Source: Acanthaster planci (lineage: Eukaryota; Echinodermata; Asteroidea; Valvatida; Acanthasteridae). Taken from it: a stretch of 64,000 bases of DNA. Made by a program: the position numbers and the translations under genes. The stretch spans positions 729,746 to 793,745 of the forward strand of contig NW_019091477.1 in the NCBI RefSeq assembly GCF_001949145.1, written 5' to 3'. Below the pieces are notes generated by a model. That model saw nothing but the letters and a program-made list of their open reading frames with translations. It was not told where the DNA came from and searched no databases. Shown piece by piece: positions 37,601 through 47,160 of the stretch (position 1 is its first letter; each line of letters opens with the position of its first letter).

Positions 37601-39419
37601 TGTGCTTTTAAATTATGCATTAAAGAGCGGCAGCAGACCATTAAGAACCTGCTTTGACCCATTATCTGTCTTTGAAGAGGCTTCCAGCTCTGATCCAAGT
37701 TAGATGCAACTTGCAAGAAATAGAGACAAGCTTTCATCCAGTATTAATCCTAGAAAAACTGGATCAGAAATGCCGTTAATGTGTCATGTTGCCTGTCTGC
37801 GTGACATTTTTTTTTTTTTTAAATGCTGTGATTCATTTTGAAGTGGCTAAAAATCGCGAAAGGGGTCTTCTGTTGTGGCTATATTCACAAATATTACGCA
37901 CGTAGTATGTTTACCGGGGAAATTGCCCACAATGTGAACCAAATACATGTCGTTTGTTTCCTAAGTATTCGTTGTCTTATGATACCATTTTGATTTAACG
38001 GAAACCCATCAGAGAGAAGCCAAAACTTGGTTGGGAGTGCGAATGACTGTTTCTTCTTCAAACACTTCCTTGTCAGTTATCTTTGGAAAATCGACAGGTT
38101 TGCTTGAAGTAATATTGTCGTTAGGAATTGTTTCTGGGGAGACTAAATACACGAAGCTTGATAGTTGGAGTATTCACAGCAGTTTGATATTGCTTGTTAT
38201 TTCTTCTTTGCAGTTGGATCAGCTGAGTATGGCAATGTATCCTTTGAACTTGCATTTTTGCAATCATTTGTGTTCTTAAATCGCTGTTATTTTTATGTGA
38301 CCCACGAACCCTACTCACTCCAAGGTTTTAGTTGGGGTTTCAGAAGAATTCAGCTCGATAACCCCCCCATCAAATGTTCACATGTGCATTGTGGCTGCCT
38401 TCCCATGTGTGTCTGTGCATGAGCTAGCTACATGTAGGTTTGCCTTGCTCCGTCAGTACAACTAGGCCCGGGTCAGTCTGCCTGTCAGTCGGTGGTTCAT
38501 TCTGGTGAGGAACACTTAGGCCGAGTTCAGGCGGCTTGTTGTCGTATGTTCACGAACAGCTCAATTTTGTGTTTGTTAGTCGGACGCTCGAACGCCGGGA
38601 ACGTACAACCGGTCATCGCTGGTTGCTGCATGCAACATGGCGGCATCCATGTGTGTTCTTCCAAAGTAAACTTTAGAAAACTGGACTGAATTATTTTCTG
38701 TTTAAAAAAGGAACATTAATTTCTTTGTTCTGGAAAACGATTTTTAATTTTTGTAAAACTTTCCACTGTCTCCGGCTTTGTGAGCCATCTCGCTATTTTT
38801 TGCGGCTGTTCAAAAATCAAAATCTCACGAGTTCTTTTGTGTGTTCCTATAAAACCCCGACAAGGGGTTGGTGTGTGATCCTGTTCCGAGAGCAGTGTTC
38901 TTGAGTCGTGTTCCCGCCATTCGAGCGCAAGAACAAGAAACCCCTGTCAAGAACAGGACGCCTGAACTTGACCTTAGTGTGGAAGTTGGCTTGCCAGTCA
39001 GTCAGGTGGCTGTTGATAACTTGATAAATCATCTTACAGTAAACGATTGGCTCGGAGGATTCTACACCTTGCATTTATGAATCATTGACACACACACTGT
39101 TATCAAGACACGTCGCTGGGACCAACAACGGTTGACAGAGGTGCCACATCAAGTACCCTGTTCTCTGTTGTCATTATTGATGCTGTCCAGCAGGCATGCA
39201 AGTTGATTGGTCGGTAAAATTGGATGAGTCTACCGTGACGGAGTAGTCCCTTGGGTTTGTTTTCCTCTGTTCTCCCCCCCCTTTTGGGGGGAGGGGCAAA
39301 CCATTACTTGCTTATTTACAGCTGTTCATTTTCCTTGACCGCGCATTCCCTCTGGCACCAGTCGTAGCTTACATCCCCCTGGAGATTCAACTGCCTTTCA
39401 CCCGGAGCCGCCGGTATGA
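31519..39419 (+). CDS. CCDC28-like: CCDC28A/B homologue, complete coding region in seven exons
   Basis: Coiled-coil domain-containing protein 28. Vertebrate CCDC28B is known as a modifier of Bardet-Biedl syndrome linked to cilium length and mTORC2; CCDC28A is less well known. My reconstruction joins 31519-31693, 33476-33738, 35458-35608, 36070-36169, 36923-36983, 38214-38236 and 39362-39419 (831 nt, 276 residues plus stop). Every junction has GT-AG ends and matching phase (1, 0, 1, 2, 0, 2). Residues 1-146 are a low-complexity Ser/Pro/Gln/His-rich N-terminus. The conserved core follows: HSFITDVNDIQTMQDGLLKL (165-184), DFETGKLSAF (187-196), CSFEKMNNVRDLQEKLGRMH (200-219), MDHLLSNLDQLSMAIRSLH (about 244-262), then a short Pro-rich tail. 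The core has the family order HSF-TDV, LL-L--DF-SGKL-AF, CSFE-M--VR-MQEKL--LHF and LLSNLE-LS-SI-KLH. Family length in human is about 200-274 residues, so 276 is normal. The ATG at 31519 is preceded directly by an in-frame TAA. Expected location is cytosol or ciliary base, from the family only. The choice of last exon is the least certain part. Confidence 0.88.
31855..32095. mobile_element. Long-armed hairpin element in CCDC28 intron 1
   Basis: The left arm (31857-31930) has ATTTATGCCCAAATGGCA, AACAGGCGTTGGGTCCGAGT and GCACGTTGAGCAC. The right arm (about 32010-32085) mirrors it with ACTCGGACCCAACGGCTGTT, TGCCATTTGGGCATAAAT and AGGAGCCCT. Arms are about 75 bp around an 80-90 bp spacer. It is foldback-type, non-coding, and is spliced out with intron 1. 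Confidence 0.85.
33476..33738 (+). CDS. CCDC28-like: CCDC28-like exon 2
   Basis: The acceptor TTCTGTTTTGACAG precedes the exon and the donor AAG|GTAGAC ends it, phase 1 in and phase 0 out. It encodes 87 residues rich in Ser, Pro, Gln and His (start SRHSLSGPSVPSPPVPVT) and ends in a basic TKKSK motif that continues into the basic start of exon 3. The frame is open and GC-rich throughout, unlike the flanking introns. Confidence 0.82.
33984..34611. mobile_element. TIR element in CCDC28 intron 2, GTAGCACCGT family, with inner repeat
   Basis: The ends GCACCGTACGAGGACATCTC (left) and GAGATATCCTCGTACGGTGC (right) are inverted and match the ends of the palindrome at 8215-8400. The left flank GTGAAGGTGGCAAGT also matches that element. 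The interior 34150-34545 is the inverted counterpart of 38520-38905 in intron 6. No transposase frame. The element is about 600 bp and is non-autonomous. Confidence 0.8.
34981..35100. other. Assembly gap (120 N) in CCDC28 intron 2
   Basis: A run of 120 N bases. It lies between exons 2 and 3; exon phases on both sides join correctly, so no conserved exon needs to be missing, but a small unconserved exon cannot be excluded. Confidence 0.99.
35458..35608 (+). CDS. CCDC28-like: CCDC28-like exon 3, start of conserved core
   Basis: Acceptor GTGAGCAG and donor TTTG|GTGAGA, phase 0 in and phase 1 out. It encodes GRKRNRGNTTDTDRPCQEHS and then the diagnostic FITDVNDIQTMQDGLLKLMR-DFETGKLSAF. This is the most recognisable exon of the gene and fixes the family assignment. 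Confidence 0.93.
36070..36169 (+). CDS. CCDC28-like: CCDC28-like exon 4, coiled-coil core
   Basis: Acceptor GTCAATAG and donor GCGG|GTAATT, phase 1 in and phase 2 out. It encodes DEHCSFEKMNNVRDLQEKLG and RMHFKMEADIQNA, matching the CSFE-M--VR-MQEKL--LHF motif of the family. The in-frame TAA in the donor makes splicing necessary. Confidence 0.92.
36425..36640. repeat. AGGATTT/AATCCTCC-rich repeat, related to 62521-62945
   Basis: The left side has CCCCAATCCTCCAAAATC and ATAACCCTCC, and the right side GGATTTTGAAGGATTTTGAG and GGATTTCGGAGGG, in inverted order. The same words fill the element at 62521-62945. It lies in CCDC28 intron 4. Confidence 0.55.
36923..36983 (+). CDS. CCDC28-like: CCDC28-like exon 5
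   Basis: The acceptor CCTCCTTCTCAG has a strong pyrimidine tract and the donor AAT|GTAAGT is consensus; phase 2 in and phase 0 out. It encodes ANTKEGIDIATQNMDHLLSN, matching the NLDQLLSN segment of CCDC28A/B. Confidence 0.9.
38214..38236 (+). CDS. CCDC28-like: CCDC28-like exon 6, 23-nt microexon
   Basis: The acceptor TTCTTCTTTGCAG is strong. The exon encodes LDQLSMA plus two bases of an Ile codon, continuing LLSN into LLSN-LDQLSMAI as in the family's LLSNLEELSSSI. It ends at a donor reading GTATCCTTT, the U12-type consensus. Phase 0 in and phase 2 out. If the donor were ignored the frame would read on for 14 more codons (through CNHLCS) with no family similarity. Confidence 0.82.
38237..39361 (+). 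other. U12-type (minor spliceosome) intron of the CCDC28-like gene
   Basis: The intron starts with GTATCCTTT, identical to the GT-form U12 5' splice site. Near its end it carries TTCCTTGAC (39331-39339), which fits the U12 branch-site consensus TTCCTTRAY. The branch adenosine is at 39338. No polypyrimidine tract directly precedes the chosen acceptor, as expected for this class. The 23-nt branch-to-acceptor distance is at the long end of the usual range. About 390 bp of this intron (38520-38905) is a dispersed repeat. Confidence 0.78.
38520..38905 (-). repeat. Inverted copy of the 34150-34545 repeat, in CCDC28 intron 6
   Basis: Read on the minus strand it gives GAACAGGATCACACACCAAC, GAACACACAAAAGAACTCGT, GAGATTTTGATTTTTGAACA, GCCGCCATGTTGC, GTTCCCGGCGTTCGAGCG and GAGCTGTTCGTGAACATACG. 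These correspond in order to 34150-34545 at roughly 75-80 percent by eye. Non-coding. Confidence 0.82.
39362..39419 (+). CDS. CCDC28-like: CCDC28-like exon 7, C-terminal exon with stop
   Basis: Chosen acceptor is CAG at 39359-39361. It completes ATT (Ile) and reads RSLHPPGDSTAFHPEPPV then TGA (39417-39419). AI-RSLH lines up with the family's SI-QKLH. The acceptor lies 23 nt past the branch-point adenosine of a TTCCTTGAC motif. Alternatives are TAG at 39366-39367, which gives AILHPPGD in the same frame, and the upstream TTTACAG at 39321, which gives an unrelated tail but lies before the branch point. Confidence 0.68.
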
Positions 39420-39748
39420 TGCTGAGAATGACGACGATAACAGGTATCTTTCACTCCCCAACGAAAAGGTGGCGTCCTAGTCCAGGAAGTAGCGCAGTGT
39501 CGCGTGGCACTATTTAGACCGTATTATTGTACACTAAATCTCAGTTTTGTGAATTAAGAAGAACTCGTGCAGACCGGACCCCCCAAAAAAAACAACCCGC
39601 CCTCCATACATCATCAGAAAAACGGTGGATTCCAACACGTAACTTAGAGTCTACAAACGGTCATCCCAGAACCACCCACAACTCGCAGAAAGGCATTCGA
39701 TGGCGCAGAATGACAACTGCGGACTTCAGGACTTTTGATAAAAATAAT

Positions 39749-39754
39749 ATTAAA
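39749..39754 (+). terminator. Candidate polyadenylation signal (ATTAAA) of the CCDC28-like gene
   Basis: ATTAAA lies about 330 bp past the stop codon in an AT-rich patch. It is the first common variant of the poly(A) signal I noticed there. Without transcript data the assignment is weak; the signal could equally be a chance match. Confidence 0.25.
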
Positions 39755-39839
39755 ACACGTATAAGGCGCCCAGTGCATTATATTTGTAATTTAAAGGCGC
39801 TGATATGTTATCATTATCCCTGTACATTGGGCTCGCACA

Positions 39840-40090
39840 TCATCTGAGCATTCCTGAGACCATCTCAGCTCCCTGGGGAGAGCACAAGCCCGATGCTGCC
39901 ATGTCAGGCACAAACGGCTAGACGTAACCATGCTGCCCTGAGGTTACCCGTTTACTCCTGGGTGGAGAGAGGCACATAGTGGTAGAGTGACTTGCCCAAG
40001 ATCACAACATGCTGCCACCAGCTGGATTCGAACCCCTGACCCTATGATCAGAAGCAGCAAGCCCTCACTGTATGCCATATGCCCCCTTTA
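39840..40090 (-). mobile_element. tRNA-derived SINE
   Basis: On the minus strand the head near 40085 is followed by a pol III B box in GGGGTTCGAATCC (plus 40024-40036). Then come CTTGGGCAAGTCACTCTACC and GCCTCTCTCCACCCAGGAGT, a central domain typical of broadly distributed metazoan SINEs. It sits about 420 bp past the CCDC28 stop. The 3' end near 39840 is not sharply defined, and the A box is degenerate. Confidence 0.8.
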
Positions 40091-43000
40091 AGCATGGGGC
40101 ATGGCGTCGCGAACCCCAATCAGTTGTGTGCACATGGCTGGAGGTCGTGCCACCGAAGTACTGTGGTCCCGACTTCGGATCGATCCAAACCACCATCATT
40201 GACAAAGATTTTACTCACAGAAATAACTCTGATTCCTTGCAAATGAGTCCAGAATACTGCAGAAAGTGAAAAAGTTTCAAAAAGCCATCACAAAAGGTTT
40301 TGCACTCTGACAAATTTTGTGCCAGGAAATACGAACTCTGTGAAAGTGATACCCATTCAGTTGAAATATTTTAAAAGTACATTTCCCTACACATCCATGC
40401 TATTTCTAGACAATTGAAGGTGTCAGCTGTGATGTCACTTTAGGAACAGACACCTCAGTTCTGAGACTTCGATTCAATCACAAGTCCGCTGCGTAGACTT
40501 GTTTCACTTCCAATATTCCTTCCAGATATTAGGATGAATTCTTTATTTCCCAGACATTCATGTTGGCGTTCTGCCTCTGTACTTCCCAAGGACACCTTTT
40601 AACTTGTCTCAAATTTTTAAAGGTGCAATGTTTCTTAAAATCTAATCTAATCAATATTGTATACCCAGTCGATTGCACGTTTAAAGTTTTCTATTTAAGT
40701 ATGTTATTTTTCCCTTTGAATACCACGTACAATCCAGTTTATAAAAACTATCATATTGGTCGAAGAACTACACCCGAACTTGGCACTTACCAAAACATAT
40801 TCAGATCTGTTTATTACTTGACTTTTCCATTTAAAATATCTCATTATTGTTTCCTAGTACTAAATAATTACCATTTCTTAAGTTTGTATTTAGGACAGAC
40901 AAGTAGCACAATAAAATCTGAAACATAAACAGCTCCAATTCGCACACAAATCACATATTTATTATTACTACCCTGCTGCCTGCTCTATTTGGTGGGAACA
41001 CTGATGTTTCCATGGAAACCTCCCTTAAGCTAATCAATTTCGCTTTTTTTCCCAAAGGAAATCCATCTAATTTTGCCAGTCCAAAAAACCTTTAACCTAA
41101 AGGAATCTAACACCGCGAGCAATATATTTACAGTACTCCGACTTTATGTATTGCAAAACCTTTCGTATACACGCTTTCAGAAGCAGATTACAAATCTACA
41201 TTGCAGTTCCATTTTGACTAACAACACAGAGACAACAGTCTATTACCACAGACAGCTTTTTTTAAAATGAAATGATTTCAGTGGAGTATAGTTCGTCATA
41301 CTGTTACCTCATGTCACCGCCCCTGTCTCATTTTGCTGCTTCTAACAAGTACTTGTACATGTACTTTCTAGTCAGTGGCCATTCCCCAATCTTCGGCCCC
41401 TGTAGGAGCCAACATCGTTTGGAGCCGTTTCTCGTGTTTCAAGCAGGCAGATGACAAACGATGAGATTGATGTAGGTCAGGGGGAGCGGGGGGCGATGTC
41501 TGGCATCAGTTTGGTTGGTTCTCATTACAAAATGTCCCTTCCTCCCCTAAAGGAATAACGAATCCTGTTTTTGCCGTCAGGCTTTTCCCAGCGTTGTCCA
41601 GTGCCCTCTTTCGTAACCAATACAAATACTGAGAGTGACAATTTGGCCAGACGCTATGACATTGAAGAAGCAAACTTAATCTAGTTAACCCGATTTGCAA
41701 CTGTCCTGGCCCGTCCCTGATCTACTTACAGGGAAAATAATTTCATTCTTACAGAGCTTGCAGCTAAAAAAGACTCATTACAACCTAGACAGCGACTTTA
41801 AATAAAAAAAAATCCCTTAAAAGGTAAAGTTGTAGATTGTACACATGCACATGTACTTAGAAACAAAGAGCCAGGTTTTGGCCACATTTGTCCTAATATC
41901 ACCTAAATGAGCAGGTGTATTTGTTTCGTCAACTGCTCTAGAGTAGAAAAAGACATTGATGCTAAATTCACCTCTCCTGTAAGACAAAAGACTATGCCCT
42001 TCGGCATATCGATGATCTTTATACCGTTAAATTGCTTTTAAGTGGTGACTACATTTTAATTGCACAACAGTTAAAGTACCTTCCGTGGACAAATTAATCG
42101 GTAGCTTTTGTGTAAACAGAAGTTTGAAGGGAAAGAGTATGGTCATAAAACGCCCGTAAAGACGTGTTAAACTAACTGCAGATTTATGAAACACACACAC
42201 AAAAAAACGGAAGAAGATAATGAAGCTGTCGAGTGTCGAAAGACGTCGACCGACTTCAGCTTGTCAGATTAGTTTCTTATTAAACTACACAATGCACTGT
42301 GTAGTGTGTGTGCACGGCTAATTCCTACGAAAATGTATGGCACGAGACACGAGTCGTTTGAATGTGCACCTGGGCAGCCGTCGCCTAGTAACACACAAAC
42401 TTCGGTGGTCTACAAAAAATCTTTATACTTCTTTATACTTTGTCGGTTTTTTTTCCGTTTGCAACCCTTTCCATAGGAAAGCCGGATTTCACGAGCAGAA
42501 ATCAGGCGCTCTTTGTAATGCGTTTCTCATTTCTGAAAATTCAATGTACATGTTTATTCAATCAAAATCAATCATTTCTGCAAGTTAAACCGGCCCTCCT
42601 CTTTTGTGGGCGTGCTCATTTTTTTTAAATTTTTTTTTAGGGCGGCAAGATTCGTGGGTTTCAGACAACCGTACTACAGTCTTCATGCACTTGACATTAC
42701 GTCTATTTCTTCTAACATTACATAATTACATGTATCTAAGTCCAAAGTGCAGGGGCTTCTGATGCAGTATGCCAGCCCGTTAATTAACCGCCCAGTGTTT
42801 CCAAATCATTAGGCATTCATGACGAATGAATATTAATGCGTATTTGGGTTCATTAGCAGTTACGAACGGTTACTCGGGCTGGACCGCAGTCAGGCTAGCC
42901 GATGTTAGAAGTGCATATAAAAAAAAAGAAAGAAGAATTATAGACAGACTGGAGTGCAGACCTATATACAGACTATATATTAATGGCAAACATAACGGCG

Positions 43001-44500
43001 GTGGGTCACCGTTGGTGCCAGAGACTGGCAAATGAAACCAGTTTCCATGCCAACCGCAAGATGTCAACTTTCAACAAAAATACAACAGAGGCTGGCAGTC
43101 CGTGTAAAACGGTAACTTGTGAAATATCACATTGCGGTGAACAGCGCTTCACCGAAACTGCATTGGAAAAAAAATCCCCTTATGATTAAACTTTACAGTT
43201 GTTTAAGAAACCCTTCATTGTTCCGAAGATTTGCAATTTTTGGGGTGAAGTTTGCGAATCACCTTCCCGTTGCCAATTTCCACAGAGAAAAGGAGAAAGG
43301 GGGCGGGGGAAATCACCAGCGCGCGTTTGAAAAGCTCGTAAGTACGAGCACGTGAAGGACTTTCCCGCCAAAAAAAATACATCACTACGTGTACATGTAG
43401 TTGGAGATCTGCCAAGCATGTTTCTTTCCATGCAAAACACCCACCGCTGTCCTGTTTCTAAAGGCTCTACATCTACTCACGACCATTCAGCACCATTGTC
43501 AGCACGTCATTGTAAAATGCAGCTCCCGTGCGTGCATTACAATGTATACGAGTTGTCCTCCTTTGGAGAATATCTACCCTACAAACTGGTTACAACTTGT
43601 CTCTACGAACGTAGCTACGACTGAAATGAGTTCCACAAGTTTGTTATAAATGTTCCATATAACAAACTGTATCACGGAGGTATTGAAAGGGGTTGTATGT
43701 ATAGAAAAGACCACAGATCACACAATAAGGGAATTTCTTCTTACTCTATATACACACTATACACATGGAAAATACAAACCAAGCGAAATAACCGATGAAG
43801 ACGATGGGTTTTTTTTGTCTACTGAGCTGATGGTGTGCCCGTCTGCACGTAGCCAGTGCTAGGTGAGTGGGATACCCGTCGAAAACTTGGGGCGAAGGAG
43901 TTAACTACCGTTCAGGCTGCGCACTGATAAAGATAAGCCCATTTGACAAAAACCCTCACTCTTCGCACTTCGTCACACACCGGCCCATAATTATCACACA
44001 TCACAACATCGAAATGTCAAGACAGACGACCAACGACAGTCGCATATGGAGACTTCCCCATCGTAGACCTTTTTTCAGTCTATAAATTCTTAAGTCTAAT
44101 CCTACTTGATAACTACTGAACTAACGGGGAAGGACTTTTACACGTCTACAGTATTTATAATGCAGCAATTACGTGGCGAAACGGGTGCCTCATGCACCAA
44201 AGTAATACAGTGAGACAAATATTTCCATATCACGGGAAATGGCGTCACTACACCACGCCCTCTACGGTCAACTTACACCACCTTCCAACAACCAAAAAAC
44301 AATAAACCATTAACACTATATTTCAGTTAGGTATAAACAATCAGTGAATACATTCTAGCGCTACTCTACATAACTCCACTATCCCGAGTTGATAATTAGT
44401 TTTACCAACCCGTCTACTCTTAAACCACAAAATCGCTCGTTCGTGTTTGTGTGCCAATGTGCTTTTACGTGATTCATACTTTTATTCAGGCTTCGATGGG
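40091..44500. other. No gene seen downstream of CCDC28
   Basis: AT-rich sequence with short frames (the longest, 40560-40928, plus, is hydrophobic and unrecognised). AATAAA occurs near 40909. No RNA gene or repeat pair recognised. Confidence 0.5.
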
Positions 44501-44504
44501 TGCA

Positions 44505-44655
44505 GACCACGAAGGGTGAGTTCGAACGACGGCCATTTTGTCGACTGCTGGTCGATTTCCGCTGGTAACTTGCGCACGGAACATACCCTGGGGGTACCAG
44601 GCAAAATCGACCAGTGGTAGACAGAGGTCATCGCTCGAACTTACCCGTAAGGTTC
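44505..44655. mobile_element. Hairpin element of about 150 bp
   Basis: GGGTGAGTTCGAACGACGGC, CTGCTGGTCGATTT and GGTAAC on the left are mirrored by GTACC, AAAATCGACCAGTGG and GAGGTCATCGCTCGAACTTA on the right. Arms are about 60 bp. Non-coding. Confidence 0.75.
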
Positions 44656-47060
44656 AAGTGTAAATAGTTATATCCTCTTTTCAAATTGTGCTCTAGAAAG
44701 CCTTGCATTTTCTATTCTGCGAATTAGCGATGGTTTGCTGGGATATATATTTTTTTCTACTAAAGCGTGAGCGCCTCTTTTGTACTACGATCGTCTAATG
44801 CTAGCTATATATCATACCTGAGTTGCCCTTCCCATGCGAAGGAGGTCACAGGATTGAAACCCTGGCGTCCTTTAAGCAGCATTTTCGTGAGATATTTCAA
44901 GATCCGTGCAGCATTTTAGTTTTTCTCACATCTACTTTTTTTTCCTATCTCTACTTTCTTTTTGCGTTACCGCGTGCAGCATTGTGCAAAACAGCACGAA
45001 ATGCCTCAAGCTTGGCGTTTCACGCTGGAATGACGACGCATTCGTCGTGAATCCGTCCCGGTGAAAACGGCGCTGTGAGGTATTTGACTGGCTGTTCGTG
45101 GTCCGAAAATTAACGACGCCTGAGCAGATGTGCCAACGAGAGGCCGAACCCCCGAGAACGAGGCTTACCCGGATCGTATACTTCGTACGACGTACATGTA
45201 TACGCGCACGTGATGGGTAGGACATAAACGTTGGAACAACCATCCACCCTTAATACTTCTTTTGGCTGATGTGACCCAGAACTGGGCGAAACAGTAGGAT
45301 AATTACGAATTATTTCAGTAAACACTCTGTAGGCATGGGCCTACTATGTAGTACACTACTATCACAAACACTCTAAATACATATTCAGGTTGGCAACTGG
45401 TTTTCACTTCGACATGAGGTTTATGATGGCGAACCATTAGCAAACCTCATCTCAGCAAGTCATTAAAATACATGATTTGGGGAAATACCACTACCCAGAT
45501 ACACCACTATATGATATATTAGAGAAAAGGGTGAAATATTATACCTACTATATACCTACGTGCACGTGCAATATCCTGTCTGTATTTGGAGGAAAATAGT
45601 GTGGTTCTAATTCGTGCGCCGGCTACCAGTAGAACCTAATGAATAAAAGTGCTTTAAGATTCTAAATCTACGTTTATTTCCGGCGGGGCCACGCACATGC
45701 GCAGCAACGGACCAACGAAAGAGATTGCGCCGAAATTTGCATTGCGTGCTCGTAAATTCTGTAAAAAAGTAACAGAGAAAGCAGAGGGCCTTTAGACTAA
45801 ACAAAGCTGCAGCTTAAAAGACGAGCGATGTTGAGGTGTATGGAGACTTCACGTGGGCCATATTAAGGTGCTGTGCCCAATGACGCCATCTTAAAGCTTG
45901 TGTTGATACCAAGCAATTGATGTAAGTTGTAGAATAGTTAGCATTTACTGTCAAAAACCCATGAAGATTGATTATGCGGAGGGCACTCAAACCATGATAC
46001 ACAAACACAGACGAGAGTTTTTTTAAGAGGAGTGTTGACTTAACGACGAACGAGGTGACTGGAACCTACAGACGTTCTTATCCATGACTCTGAATGACGG
46101 TGGCCTTCATGCGTATACGCTTGTTTTTGGCCGATGCTGTCCAGTACCGGTGTCTGCCAGGGCCATTGGCTGATCTTTAAGGCAGCTGGATCACGTGATC
46201 TGCTGACTGCTTCCCACTGAACCAATCAAGAATCTCCGAGATGCATTCGGCCTATCGGGTGACAGCTGTCCTGTGCGGTTGGTCGGTAAGATTGCTCTGC
46301 TCTCGGCTGACTTATCTGCAATCACCTCTTTGTTGTAGTAGCCGAGTGACATCTTATGCAGGTTGCCATGGAAACACATTATGAGGTGCAGTCTCTCCCA
46401 GCCACCCCGTACCGTCGTTACCTGTGCAAGAAAAGCACAAAAGGAGAACAGAAATGAACAGAAATATTTTTTTTAATGATTTCAGTGCACTTAACATATC
46501 TGGCAGCTCAAACCATGAGACTTCACGAATCAACTTCACCACGTTTTCGACTGAGATACAGATTTCAGAGAGGTCGATAGGTTAAATGGAGCAAAAAACC
46601 TGTCCCTGGTTACAGCTGCCGTTTCTACATGCGTTATTTGCGTCAGTTTGTAGTACTGACGCATTCCCCTATCAAAAATTTACATCCAGTCGAGAGCAGG
46701 TAGCTTGGTTTCTTCTCTCACTGTCCGAGCACGCTACTCTGGGGGAAAAACAGTAGCAGAACACGCCAATGCAGAACGCACCAATACAAAATAAAGTTTA
46801 CGACAAACTTTTAAGCACGTGAGGCTATTAATAACCCTAACAGTCTTCAACCCTCGGGCAGCAGAAGGATTGAAGATAGGGTTAAGGCAGCAAATCACGG
46901 GATCAAGAAGATGGAGGGCTCTTAATACCTTGGTCAGAATGGAGAATACCACACAAAAGACGTCATGGCCAGAATTACATCAAGATGGAGCTTGGAGATG
47001 TTCTTGGAATGCGTGAAGACAATGATTCTGACAGACAAGAGTTTACCAGTGTCATTTCGT
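44656..47060. other. No gene seen
   Basis: Short unrecognised frames. A weak inverted pair (TAACCCTAACAGTCTTCAAC with ATTGAAGATAGGGTTA) lies at about 46830-46885. Confidence 0.45.
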
Positions 47061-47062
47061 CA

Positions 47063-47160
47063 GAGTATGAGCCGCGAGCTGGACCAAAAGAGGGCGCAAT
47101 TTTCTTAGCAATGGAGGCTCCTTTGGTCGGAACTGAACTTTGCTGGTTCAGGAACTTTGG
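47063..47160 (+). repeat. Dispersed repeat, 'GGTCGGAACTGAAC' family, copy 2
   Basis: GAGCCGCGAGCTGGACCAAA, AGAGGGCGCAATTTTCTTAG and TTTGGTCGGAACTGAACTTT run in the same block order as the reverse strand of 1-80 and as 57788-57880. Confidence 0.8.

Noticed and set aside
39301-39321. TTTACAG as the acceptor of the last CCDC28 exon
   Set aside because: It is a good U2-type acceptor, but it lies before the U12 branch site and gives a tail (CSFSLTAHSLWHQS) without family similarity.
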